The translations under genes were made by a program, and so were the position numbers. A model generated the notes under the pieces. That model was not told where the DNA came from, searched no databases, and worked only from the letters and a program-made list of their open reading frames with translations. Shown here piece by piece: positions 1 through 6,912 of a stretch of 64,000 nucleotides of DNA (the first letter of the stretch is position 1; each line of letters starts with the position of its first letter). The stretch spans positions 16,615 to 80,614 of the forward strand of contig NZ_JAAXPO010000008.1 of assembly GCF_012396485.1 (NCBI RefSeq), in the 5' to 3' direction. This DNA comes from Leuconostoc holzapfelii (GTDB lineage Bacteria > Bacillota > Bacilli > Lactobacillales > Lactobacillaceae).

Positions 1-2
1 AT

Positions 3-686
3 GTGCAAGCACTTTTTAATACCATTGCACCCGAATATGACAAGATGAATAATATTATCTCGCTTGGCACACATAAATTATGGCGTCAAAAGGTGATGGC
101 ACGCATGACCTTCCCTGATGGGGCGAATATTATTGATTTAGCCACTGGGACTGCGGACTGGGCGTTAGCGCTAGCTGAGAAAAGTGATCCAACGGCGCAT
201 GTTACTGGCCTAGATTTTAGTGAGGAAATGTTGGCCGTTGGGCAAAAAAAGGTCGATGTGAGCGATTATTTTGACAAAATTACTTTAGTACAGGGTGATG
301 CGATGGCCCTGCCATTTGATGATGCGGTATTTGACATCGTGACCATCGGTTTTGGCTTGAGAAATCTGCCAGACCCTGTGATGGGACTCAAAGAAATGTA
401 CCGTGTGCTTAAGCCTGGGGGACAATTGGTCATCTTAGAGACATCACAGCCAGATAATCCATTGGTTAAGCCTTTCTGGCAATTCTATTTTGGCCAAGTG
501 ATGCCAATATTTGGCAAGGTGTTTGCCAAAGGGAAGTATCAAGAGTATAAATATCTCGACGATACAACCGAAAAGTTTATGGACTATATGACACTAGGTC
601 AGGTCTTATTACGCGTTGGTTTTGAAAAAGTAACGATTTCTCGGTTTAACCTTGGGGCTGCTGCAGTGCATTATGCGGTGAAATGA
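3..686 (+). CDS. menG: Demethylmenaquinone methyltransferase MenG/UbiE, 5' truncated by window edge
   Basis: SAM-dependent C-methyltransferase that turns demethylmenaquinone into menaquinone, the last step of vitamin K2 synthesis, on the cytoplasmic membrane face. The visible 227 residues cover almost the whole class I methyltransferase fold. Motif I is DLATGTADWAL near residue 45, followed by the acidic GLDFSEEML strand, QGDAMALPF, and the family-typical FGLRNLPD and YRVLKPGGQLVILE blocks. The reading frame begins with a GTG at base 3, but homologues carry a short N-terminal extension before ALFNTIAPEYDKMN, so the true start is probably just upstream of the window. It is followed directly by a terminator, so it is probably the last gene of its operon. 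Its presence suggests at least partial quinone metabolism. Confidence 0.93.
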   Translation: MQALFNTIAPEYDKMNNIISLGTHKLWRQKVMARMTFPDGANIIDLATGTADWALALAEKSDPTAHVTGLDFSEEMLAVGQKKVDVSDYFDKITLVQGDAMALPFDDAVFDIVTIGFGLRNLPDPVMGLKEMYRVLKPGGQLVILETSQPDNPLVKPFWQFYFGQVMPIFGKVFAKGKYQEYKYLDDTTEKFMDYMTLGQVLLRVGFEKVTISRFNLGAAAVHYAVK

Positions 687-720
687 AAAAGCAAAGTACG
701 CTGAGCGTGCTTTGCTTTTT
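686..720 (+). terminator. Intrinsic terminator after menG
   Basis: A stem AAAAAGCAAAG/CTTTGCTTTTT with an inner ACGCT/AGCGT part starts at the stop codon region and ends in a T run. It closes the menG transcript. Confidence 0.85.
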
Positions 721-722
721 AT

Positions 723-813
723 GTACACAAAAACATGCACAAGGAGTAATTAACCTATTATTTGCCTTCGAGAACCCTAAGTAATGTTTCATGGCATGTT
801 TTTGTATGTGTAC
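723..813. repeat. Imperfect inverted repeat in the menG-tRNA intergenic region
   Basis: GTACACAAAAACATGC (723-738) is matched in inverted orientation by 794-813, whose reverse complement is the same sequence with a 4-base insertion. The arms enclose about 55 bases with no gene. It could be a relic of a small mobile element or a large RNA hairpin. Apart from this repeat and the tRNA terminator, the 687-1013 stretch shows nothing coding. Confidence 0.5.
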
Positions 814-965
814 TGGTAAGGTACTTCTCTAGTTTAGCTGATGTGAGTGGGGATGATTATTTTATTTTTCTCGGATTTTAAAAACGCTGAAAAAGGGATT
901 TTGATTGCACCGGATGTCTTTGTTGGCCTGTCAATAATACAGGTATGATTAGTGTATCTTGTCAA

Positions 966-996
966 GAAAAGCCCACGCAACAACCGTGGGCTTTTC
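966..996. terminator. Bidirectional hairpin terminator beside tRNA-Asn
   Basis: GAAAAGCCCACG and CGTGGGCTTTTC form a 12-bp stem around a 7-base loop. On the minus strand it lies just past the 3' end of tRNA-Asn and ends in a T-rich run, so it most likely ends the tRNA transcript. Confidence 0.75.
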
Positions 997-1013
997 TTTC
1001 AGTTTATGTGGTA

Positions 1014-1085
1014 CTGCTCCACCTGGATTCGAACCAGGGACCTGCGCATTAACAGTGCGTTATTCTACCACTGAACTATGGAGCA
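1014..1085 (-). tRNA. tRNA-Asn (anticodon GTT)
   Basis: The minus-strand cloverleaf has acceptor arms TGCTCCA/TGGAGCA, discriminator G, D arm with AGTGGTAG, anticodon loop CTGTTAA giving GTT, and a TTCGAAT T-loop with CCTGG/CCAGG. The base pair at the top of the anticodon stem is an A/C mismatch. CCA is not encoded. Confidence 0.93.
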
Positions 1086-1141
1086 ATATGTCGTTTACTC
1101 AACTATTTAAGTATAACAACATGAGAATTAAATGTCAATGG

Positions 1142-2263
1142 TTAATTTTTTCCGAGTTGAATTTTAATCTTATCCAAAGTTTCCAAGAGTTGTGTGGTGG
1201 GGATTGTCAACGGTGGCAGCAGGCGTAACGTATTGTGGCCAGCAGATAAAACAATAATATGTGCCGCCAAAAGGTCAGCAACGACTGATTCAACAGGCAC
1301 CGTGAGTGCAATACCAGCCATCATTCCCAACCCGCGGACGTCATCTACGACTGATAAGTTTTTAAATTCCGCTAATTTATCCCAAAATAGGGCAATTTTT
1401 TCTGGCAAGGTTGGTAACACGTCATCCAAGACCGTCAACGTGGCTTGAGCGGCGGACATCACTAAGGGATTGCCACCAAACGTTGACCCGTGGGTGCCAT
1501 AGCCTAAGGCGTCAGCATACGCATTTTTTGCTAACATAGCGCCGACCGGAATACCGTTAGCCAATCCTTTGGCGGTGGTGAAAATATCCGGCGTAAATCC
1601 ATATTGTTCAAAAGCAAATCTTGTGCCAGTTCGGCCCATCCCCGTCTGAACTTCATCAACGAGCAACAAAATACCGTTTGTCTGGGCTAAAGCCACTAGC
1701 TCAGTGATAAACGCTGGGTCAGCGGGGAAAACCCCACCTTCACCTTGAACGAGTTCCAACATAATGGCCGCCGTATCGTCGGTAATCTGTGCTTTGACGC
1801 TGGCAATATCGTTAAATTTCGCGTAGGTAAAGCCAGTTAACATCGGTAGGCCAGCATGGATGCTGTCTTGGCCGGTGGCTGACATCGCCGCATACGTCCG
1901 GCCGTGAAACGAGTTGGTAAAGGAAATAATCGTTGATTTGCCGGTGACTAAACGGGCCAGTTTAATGGCTGCTTCATTGGCTTCGGCACCGGAGTTGGCA
2001 AAGTAAGTCGTGTAGTCCGGCCCACCGAGTTGTTGCGCGACCGCTTCTTGCAACGGATTTTGGTATAAATTGGGGAGATGCCACATTTTCTCGGCCTGCT
2101 GGGTCAGCGCGGCCACGACTTTGGGGTGGGTCGCGCCGATGTTGTAGACACCAATCCCACTGGTTAAGTCACTATAGGCTTGGCCTTGGTCGTCAAACCA
2201 AGTCGCATTTTGCGCTTGGGTAAAAGTCACTGGTGCGCGATGGTAATTTGGAAAGAGGGTCAT
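1142..2263 (-). CDS. argD: Acetylornithine aminotransferase
   Basis: PLP-dependent aminotransferase that converts N-acetylglutamate semialdehyde to N-acetylornithine in arginine synthesis (cytoplasm). At 373 residues it is close to the usual length of this class III family. The PLP lysine sits in TTAKGLANG (K232), the cofactor aspartate in LLVDEVQTGMGRTG (D203), and the phosphate-binding SGAEANEAAIK segment at about 91-101. The ATG start has AAGGAG seven bases upstream. It is the last gene of argCJBD, 13 bases after argB. No carbamoyltransferase or argGH genes lie in the window, so those steps must be encoded elsewhere if the pathway is complete. Confidence 0.93.
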   Translation of the reverse strand: MTLFPNYHRAPVTFTQAQNATWFDDQGQAYSDLTSGIGVYNIGATHPKVVAALTQQAEKMWHLPNLYQNPLQEAVAQQLGGPDYTTYFANSGAEANEAAIKLARLVTGKSTIISFTNSFHGRTYAAMSATGQDSIHAGLPMLTGFTYAKFNDIASVKAQITDDTAAIMLELVQGEGGVFPADPAFITELVALAQTNGILLLVDEVQTGMGRTGTRFAFEQYGFTPDIFTTAKGLANGIPVGAMLAKNAYADALGYGTHGSTFGGNPLVMSAAQATLTVLDDVLPTLPEKIALFWDKLAEFKNLSVVDDVRGLGMMAGIALTVPVESVVADLLAAHIIVLSAGHNTLRLLPPLTIPTTQLLETLDKIKIQLGKN

Positions 2264-2276
2264 AAATTACTCCTTG

Positions 2277-3014
2277 TTAAAGTGTGACGACCGTGCCAGG
2301 TTGGGAGACGGTGTTGGTGATATGGACATGGTGCACGCCGCGTTTGACCGCGCTCAAGGCACTGTTGATTTTTGGGATCATACCACCGGTGACGAGATGA
2401 TCGGCCGTTAACTGTTGGGCGGTTTTTGGGGTGAGTGCTTGGAGTAAACAACCGCTCACTTTGACGCCGGCAACATCGGTGAGTAAATAAAGGGCATCGG
2501 CGTGGAGTTGCTTGGCAATAGCGGTGGCGGCGTGGTCAGCATTGACGTTTAACCACTGCCCGTCATTTGTCATAGCTAATGGGGCAATAATAGGAATTAA
2601 ATTTTGTTGCCAGAGTTGTTGGATGAGCTGGGTGTTGACTTGATGAATCACGCCGACATAGCCATAACGCGCTTGATCTAACACATGACCGGTTAAGAGT
2701 TGATTACTGCCGGCATTAAGCCCGATGGCAGCGAGCCCGTGTTGGCGAAAGGCTTCGGTGAGTGCAGGTTGGACTTGGCCGAGGAGTGCTAGTTGCGTGA
2801 GGTGGAGCCCTTGCGCGGTAGTGACCCGAATACCGTTAAGCTTTTGTACCGGTTCGTTAAATTGCGTCATCAAATGAGAAATCTGGTCACCACCGCCGTG
2901 GACAATGGCGACTTGAATATGCTGTTTTTGCCAATGTTTAATCGTCTCAAAAAACTTGGGGGTGAGCTGTTGGGCGGCATTACCGCCAATTTTAATGATG
3001 TATTTTTGGGTCAT
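2277..3014 (-). CDS. argB: N-acetylglutamate kinase
   Basis: Phosphorylates N-acetylglutamate with ATP, the second step of arginine synthesis and in many bacteria the arginine-feedback point. The 245-residue protein belongs to the amino acid kinase family. It shows the N-terminal KIGGNA nucleotide loop (residues 8-13), the substrate-binding VHGGGDQIS segment near residue 40, LNVNADHAA, and the C-terminal GGMIPKI motif. The N-terminal hexameric-type helix found in arginine-inhibited enzymes is absent, so feedback sensitivity cannot be assumed. The start has GGAG eight bases upstream. It lies between argJ and argD in the minus-strand operon. Confidence 0.93.
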   Translation of the reverse strand: MTQKYIIKIGGNAAQQLTPKFFETIKHWQKQHIQVAIVHGGGDQISHLMTQFNEPVQKLNGIRVTTAQGLHLTQLALLGQVQPALTEAFRQHGLAAIGLNAGSNQLLTGHVLDQARYGYVGVIHQVNTQLIQQLWQQNLIPIIAPLAMTNDGQWLNVNADHAATAIAKQLHADALYLLTDVAGVKVSGCLLQALTPKTAQQLTADHLVTGGMIPKINSALSAVKRGVHHVHITNTVSQPGTVVTL

Positions 3015-3035
3015 CGTTTCGCTCCTTGGTGTTGC

Positions 3036-4253
3036 TTACGTGGTATAGAGGGCGTTAATTTTCACATAGTCATACGTCAAATCTGATCCCCAAGCTTGGC
3101 CGGTGGCCGCCCCGTTGTTCAGGTCGATTTGAATCGTGATGTGTGGGTCTTCTAGTGCGGCTGTTAGGGCTGCTTGATCGAAGGCCACTGGGGCACCGGC
3201 TTGCATAACAGAATAGCCATTGATACTGATAGCGATGGTTTCTGGGGTGATGGCTGTTTCGGCCGCACCGATGGCGGCAATAATGCGACCCCAGTTGGGG
3301 TCTTTGCCAAACATGGCGGTTTTGACCAATGATGAGCCGACGACTTTTTTGGCAATGAGTCGGGCGGCAGTCGCTGATGGGGCGTGTGAAACCGTGACGG
3401 TGATGAGTTTTGTGGCCCCTTCGCCATCACTAGCGATGGCGATAGCAAGAGCAGTGGTGACGTGATGTAACATCGCTTTAAATTGCGCGTAAGACGCGTC
3501 GTCTTGGGCAATTAGCGAATTGCCAGCTTGCCCATTGGCCATGACTAAGACCATGTCGTTGGTGCTGGTATCGCCATCAATGGTGATTTGATTAAAACTC
3601 GTCTCGACATCTTCTGACAAGGCTTGTTGCAATAAGTCACTGGTAATGTGCGCATCCGTGGTGATAAACCCAAGCATGGTAGCCATGTTGGGATGAATCA
3701 TCCCCGAACCTTTGGCAACCCCACTCATCGTGATGCGCTTACCGGCAATGGTGCCTTGAATCGTCACGGCCTTCTCGTTGGTATCGGTAGTCATGATGGC
3801 GTGGGCAAACCCAAGCGCATCGCCATCAGGCTGGAGTTGATGAATGCCTGCGGTCACGGTTGCAATGGGGAGGATTTGGCCAATAACCCCAGTTGAGGCG
3901 ACGCCGACTAAGCTGGGGTCAATCCCTAACTTATCGGCGGTGGTGGTTTGCATGTGTTTGGCATGGGTGACCCCGATTTCCCCCGTGACCGCGTTGGCAT
4001 TACCGGAATTGACAATAATTGCTTGTAGTTGGCCGTTTTGAATGGTTTGTTTGGTCACTTGGACGGGAGCGGCTTGGACTTGGTTGGTTGTAAACACGCC
4101 GGCCACCGCAGCGGGCACGTCGCTGATTAGCCAGCCAAGATCTTTGGCTTTGTGTTTGAGCCCAACATGTTGCCCGTCAGCGTGAAAGCCTTTGGGGGCG
4201 GCGATGCTGGGGTGCGATAAGCTGGTGAAAGGGGTGCTGAATGTTTGGGTCAT
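3036..4253 (-). CDS. argJ: Glutamate N-acetyltransferase / ornithine acetyltransferase
   Basis: Recycles the acetyl group from N-acetylornithine to glutamate; bifunctional members also acetylate glutamate from acetyl-CoA. The 405-residue precursor self-cleaves at a conserved Ala-Thr bond. Here the site is MATML with the nucleophile at T192, preceded by the KGSGMI oxyanion segment (181-186). The C-terminal substrate segment GKDPNWGRI is intact. The start has GAGGA eight bases upstream. Whether it is mono- or bifunctional cannot be read from sequence, but no separate argA-type synthase is visible in the cluster. Confidence 0.93.
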   Translation of the reverse strand: MTQTFSTPFTSLSHPSIAAPKGFHADGQHVGLKHKAKDLGWLISDVPAAVAGVFTTNQVQAAPVQVTKQTIQNGQLQAIIVNSGNANAVTGEIGVTHAKHMQTTTADKLGIDPSLVGVASTGVIGQILPIATVTAGIHQLQPDGDALGFAHAIMTTDTNEKAVTIQGTIAGKRITMSGVAKGSGMIHPNMATMLGFITTDAHITSDLLQQALSEDVETSFNQITIDGDTSTNDMVLVMANGQAGNSLIAQDDASYAQFKAMLHHVTTALAIAIASDGEGATKLITVTVSHAPSATAARLIAKKVVGSSLVKTAMFGKDPNWGRIIAAIGAAETAITPETIAISINGYSVMQAGAPVAFDQAALTAALEDPHITIQIDLNNGAATGQAWGSDLTYDYVKINALYTT

Positions 4254-4273
4254 GAATTTTCCTCGCTGTTGGG

Positions 4274-5314
4274 TTAGGCGTATTGGGCAATCAAATTTAA
4301 GCCAGTCGTTTCCTCAAAATGGTACAAGTGATTCATATTTTGAATAGCTTGGCCGGCCGCGCCTTTAATCATGTTATCTAGCACGCTGACAATCGTGAGA
4401 TAGTGGGTGATGGGATTATAGGTGAGGCCAATATCGGTGAAATTCGTGCCAACGACTTGTTTGATGTCGGGCAAGGTATCCAATGGCATCAAGCGGACGA
4501 ACGGCTTGTCCGCGTAGGTCTGGTGATAAAGGGTGTCAATGGCTTTGGGTGTGAAAGGTTGTTTTAATTTCACATACGCACTGACGAAAATGCCACGGTT
4601 AATCGGCAGCAGTGAGGTGGTGAATTGAATATGCGCTAGACCGGGCTGCCAGCGTTGTAACTGTTGCATGATTTCTGGTAAATGTTGGTGCTGGTTGGGT
4701 TTGTACATCATCATATTTTCATTGACGGTGACAAAATGGCTTGCTACTGTGAGTGATTTACCAGCACCGGAGAGACCACTTTTGGCATCGATGACGATAC
4801 TGTCTGTATCGAGCAACTGTGCTTGGGCCAGTGGTGCTAAAGCCAGTAAGGTAGCGGTCGCGTAGCAGCCGGGGTTCGCAATGTAAGGTTTATCATTATC
4901 GTAAAAATCAGCGAGGCTGTAGTTGGCTTGGTCTAACAACGCTTGTGGCGCGGCGGGTTGGTGATACCATTGGGTGTAATCTTTAGCGTTTAAGCGGAAA
5001 TCACCAGACAAATCAATCACTGGAAAGTGGCGCGCGATAAAGGGCGCGGCGAGTGTTTTGGTCACACCACTTGATGTGGCGAAGAAAACCAAATCGGCGT
5101 TTTGCATAATATGCACTGGATCAACCGGTGTTGGTGTAATTTTATACAGTGATTGCAAATGGGGGAAGGTTTGGTCTATGGGTGTCTGCGTGTCAGTTGT
5201 CTGGTGAATCGAGACGATTGTCACATAGGGATGCAAGTGCAGCAAACGCAATAATTCCATTCCGGCATAGCCGGTGACACCAACAATCGCAACTTTGAGC
5301 TGTTTTTCAGTCAT
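4274..5314 (-). CDS. argC: N-acetyl-gamma-glutamyl-phosphate reductase
   Basis: NADPH-dependent reduction of N-acetylglutamyl phosphate to the semialdehyde, third step of arginine synthesis. The 346-residue protein has the N-terminal nucleotide-binding VGVTGYAGMELLRLL and the active-site cysteine C150 in ANPGCYATA. GLSGAGK and the C-terminal dimerisation domain follow. It is the first gene of argCJBD. Its ATG follows a strong GGGAGG site, and the promoter immediately upstream overlaps palindromic ArgR-like boxes, so the operon is very probably repressed by arginine. Confidence 0.94.
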   Translation of the reverse strand: MTEKQLKVAIVGVTGYAGMELLRLLHLHPYVTIVSIHQTTDTQTPIDQTFPHLQSLYKITPTPVDPVHIMQNADLVFFATSSGVTKTLAAPFIARHFPVIDLSGDFRLNAKDYTQWYHQPAAPQALLDQANYSLADFYDNDKPYIANPGCYATATLLALAPLAQAQLLDTDSIVIDAKSGLSGAGKSLTVASHFVTVNENMMMYKPNQHQHLPEIMQQLQRWQPGLAHIQFTTSLLPINRGIFVSAYVKLKQPFTPKAIDTLYHQTYADKPFVRLMPLDTLPDIKQVVGTNFTDIGLTYNPITHYLTIVSVLDNMIKGAAGQAIQNMNHLYHFEETTGLNLIAQYA

Positions 5315-5342
5315 ACCATTTCCTCCCGAGTCGTTGCTTTAA

Positions 5343-5371
5343 ATCATAAAACGTTATGTATTTAAATGCAA
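5343..5371 (-). promoter_or_regulatory. argC operon promoter
   Basis: On the minus strand TTGCAT (-35, 5366-5371) is separated by 17 bases from TATGAT (-10, 5343-5348). It lies 29 bases before argC and overlaps the ArgR-like boxes. Confidence 0.75.
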
Positions 5372-5381
5372 TAAATATGCA
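5357..5381. promoter_or_regulatory. Probable ArgR operator (ARG boxes)
   Basis: TGTATTTAAATGCA (5357-5370) is a near-palindrome of the ArgR box type (TGAATN4ATTCA-like). It abuts TGCAATAAATATGCA (5367-5381), with a further AT-rich half-site near 5391-5412. It covers the -35 element of argC. Assignment to ArgR is by resemblance and context; the regulator gene is not in the window. Confidence 0.6.
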
Positions 5382-5412
5382 ATTACGATTTGAATAATCC
5401 TAAATTATTGCA

Positions 5413-5438
5413 TAAAAAAAACACCTCGATGAGGTGTT
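5413..5438 (-). terminator. Terminator of the PEBP gene
   Basis: AACACCTC-GAT-GAGGTGTT (5420-5438) includes the stop codon of the gene and is followed on the minus strand by an eight-T run. Confidence 0.9.
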
Positions 5439-5943
5439 AAGCGCGGGCGGGCAGTTCTACGATTGCCATATCCAATACGTGGCCTTGGCTTTTGGTGCGC
5501 AGTTCGTTTAAGAAGAAGCCATCTTGGAGATCTAGCTGCGTATCGAGGGCAAAAACGGTCAGTGTGTAGTTGTGCGTTTGATCTGGTGGCATGGGGCCGA
5601 TGTAGGCTTGGTTGATCGCCGGATTGGCCGGTTCCTGACACTTTTGGACAAAATGCCAAGTTGAGTTCGTGCCCGAAACAGCCAGATCGGTTGCGCGCAA
5701 GTCTTCTGGCACATTGCCAACAGGGACATTGGCGGCTAACCAATGAATCCAAGGAAAACCGCCAACGGGGATGGCGTCATAATCAATCAGACTAATCGAC
5801 AAGGATTGTGCGCCGGCGGGGATAGCCGTGATGGTGATTGGAAAGTTTGTGGTCGGCATATCTTGCGTGCGATACGCTGCTGGGGCATATTTGGCGTATT
5901 TATCCGGCATGAGACCATTTTCGAGTGGCACAGTGAGCTGCAT
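5437..5943 (-). CDS. YbhB/YbcL-type Raf kinase inhibitor-like (PEBP) protein
   Basis: Phosphatidylethanolamine-binding-protein fold, cytoplasmic, of unknown physiological role in bacteria. The 168-residue protein has the family ligand-site pieces SLIDYDAIPVGGFPWIHW (the D-x-D/P-x-G-x-x-x-H-W motif) and GPMPPDQTHNYTLTVFALD. I chose the ATG at 5943. The longer frame starts with TTG inside what is clearly the ribosome site of this ATG (GGAG, seven bases upstream). The upstream gene stops one base before it, so the pair is translationally coupled. Confidence 0.85.
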   Translation of the reverse strand: MQLTVPLENGLMPDKYAKYAPAAYRTQDMPTTNFPITITAIPAGAQSLSISLIDYDAIPVGGFPWIHWLAANVPVGNVPEDLRATDLAVSGTNSTWHFVQKCQEPANPAINQAYIGPMPPDQTHNYTLTVFALDTQLDLQDGFFLNELRTKSQGHVLDMAIVELPARA

Positions 5944-5944
5944 A

Positions 5945-6334
5945 TTATTCTCCAATTAAATTTTTCTTGGCTTGTGCCAAACGGGCGCGAACGGCGACAG
6001 ACATCTGTCGATTGTAGCGACGAACGGTGCTAACAGCCGTAATGACAGCCGCTGTTCGTTCATCAAGATCGCTGATGTTGTCGATGTCGGTCCGTGTTTT
6101 GGCTTCAAAGCGGTCAATAAAGGCCAGTTGTAAGGAGGGTTCGTTTGCCCGCAGGGTTTCTGCGGCGGCGTGCTTGCCGGTAGTAGTTAAGGTTTCTACG
6201 GCGTCTTGATAGCCAGTAAAAAAAACGTCGGGGTCGGGCGTATTTTCCCAAGTGAGGGGTTCAGGTGTAGTGGCGTCTTCAGGTGTTGGTGTGACAGTGG
6301 GGGCTTTCTTTTTAAAGAGATCAAATAAAGACAT
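5945..6334 (-). CDS. Small hypothetical protein (129 aa)
   Basis: Unrecognised cytoplasmic protein. The N-terminus MSLFDLFKKK is basic and amphipathic. It is followed by a Thr/Pro/Glu-rich linker (about residues 12-30) and a helical C-terminal two thirds rich in Arg, Ala and Glu. There is no signal peptide or membrane segment. The start is the ATG preceded by AAAGGTTG. It is transcribed with, and coupled to, the PEBP gene, and divergently from a small HTH regulator. The shared palindrome between the two divergent genes suggests that regulator may control it. Confidence 0.7.
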   Translation of the reverse strand: MSLFDLFKKKAPTVTPTPEDATTPEPLTWENTPDPDVFFTGYQDAVETLTTTGKHAAAETLRANEPSLQLAFIDRFEAKTRTDIDNISDLDERTAAVITAVSTVRRYNRQMSVAVRARLAQAKKNLIGE

Positions 6335-6368
6335 GTGGACAACCTTTCATGATAAAATGATTATCTTA

Positions 6369-6401
6369 ATTGTACCGAACATCTGTTTTATTTGGTACAA
6401 T
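6369..6401. promoter_or_regulatory. Palindromic operator/promoter candidate between divergent genes
   Basis: ATTGTACC (6369-6376) and GGTACAAT (6394-6401) form a perfect 8+8 inverted repeat spaced 17 bases. On the plus strand the right arm gives an extended -10 (TGG TACAAT). On the minus strand the left arm offers the mirror -10. The placement suits an operator for the HTH protein encoded at 6431. Confidence 0.55.
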
Positions 6402-6430
6402 AAATTTAACATTTAGAGTTGGGGATAATC

Positions 6431-6736
6431 ATGGCGGCACGGAAAACAGTATTTAACGATAAACAGCGTATTTTGAGGCTTTATTCGGCTTTAATTAGCC
6501 ATCGCGCCTTGTCAATTGAGGAAATTGAAGACATGTTTTTTATTGGGCGAAAAACTGTCCAGCGCGACATTTCTGAAATTCGTGATTTTTTACATGATTT
6601 GCAAGTTGGGGAGCCGATTCAATCAGAAATTGTCTACGATCGTCATTCGCGTAAGTATCAATTAACCGAAATGGAGAATTTATTCCGTGTGTTTGATAAG
6701 ATCAATCAAATTGATGAAAGCGATCCGATGGATTAA
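6431..6736 (+). CDS. Small DeoR/WYL-type HTH regulator
   Basis: Putative DNA-binding protein of 101 residues. Residues 8-50 resemble the winged HTH at the N-terminus of DeoR/WYL regulators (RILRLYSALISHRALSIEEI, then GRKTVQRDISEIRDFL as recognition helix and wing). The sensor domain that normally follows (WYL or sugar-phosphate) is missing; only about 45 residues follow. The ATG at 6431 is preferred to the in-frame TTG at 6419 because GGGG/GGATAA lies correctly before it. No target is known; the palindrome at 6369-6401 is the natural candidate. Confidence 0.75.
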   Translation: MAARKTVFNDKQRILRLYSALISHRALSIEEIEDMFFIGRKTVQRDISEIRDFLHDLQVGEPIQSEIVYDRHSRKYQLTEMENLFRVFDKINQIDESDPMD

Positions 6737-6744
6737 TGGTAGCC

Positions 6745-6829
6745 AAAAAGACACCTTGAACTGAACCCCATAAGTTGGAGTAAATCCAACCTATGGGGTT
6801 CAGTTCGCCTAAAAGGAAGTGTCTTTTTT
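6745..6829. terminator. Very long hairpin terminator with IS-end-like arms
   Basis: The core arms GAACTGAACCCCATAAGTTG(GA) (6758-6779) and their inverse (6785-6806) match at 21 of 22 positions around a 5-base loop. An outer AAAAAGACAC/GTGTCTTTTT stem ends in eight Ts. It works as a terminator after the HTH gene. The core resembles two IS3-family terminal repeats joined head to head. Confidence 0.75.
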
Positions 6830-6844
6830 TTATGGACAAAACTC

Positions 6845-6873
6845 TTGACAAAATTACCAACATCGCCTATATT
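6845..6873 (+). promoter_or_regulatory. Promoter of the DHA2 exporter, with AT-rich operator
   Basis: Consensus TTGACA (6845-6850), 17-base spacer, TATATT (6868-6873). The start-site region that follows holds the palindrome TTTATATAAA (6881-6890) flanked by two TATATTAA direct repeats (6868 and 6892), a plausible PadR operator. Confidence 0.8.
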
Positions 6874-6912
6874 AACATTGTTTATATAAATTATATTAAT
6901 ATGGAGAATAAA

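Noticed and set aside
5403..5752. Minus-strand 115-residue frame overlapping the PEBP gene
   Set aside because: Shadow frame of the PEBP gene with no ribosome site and no recognisable protein features.
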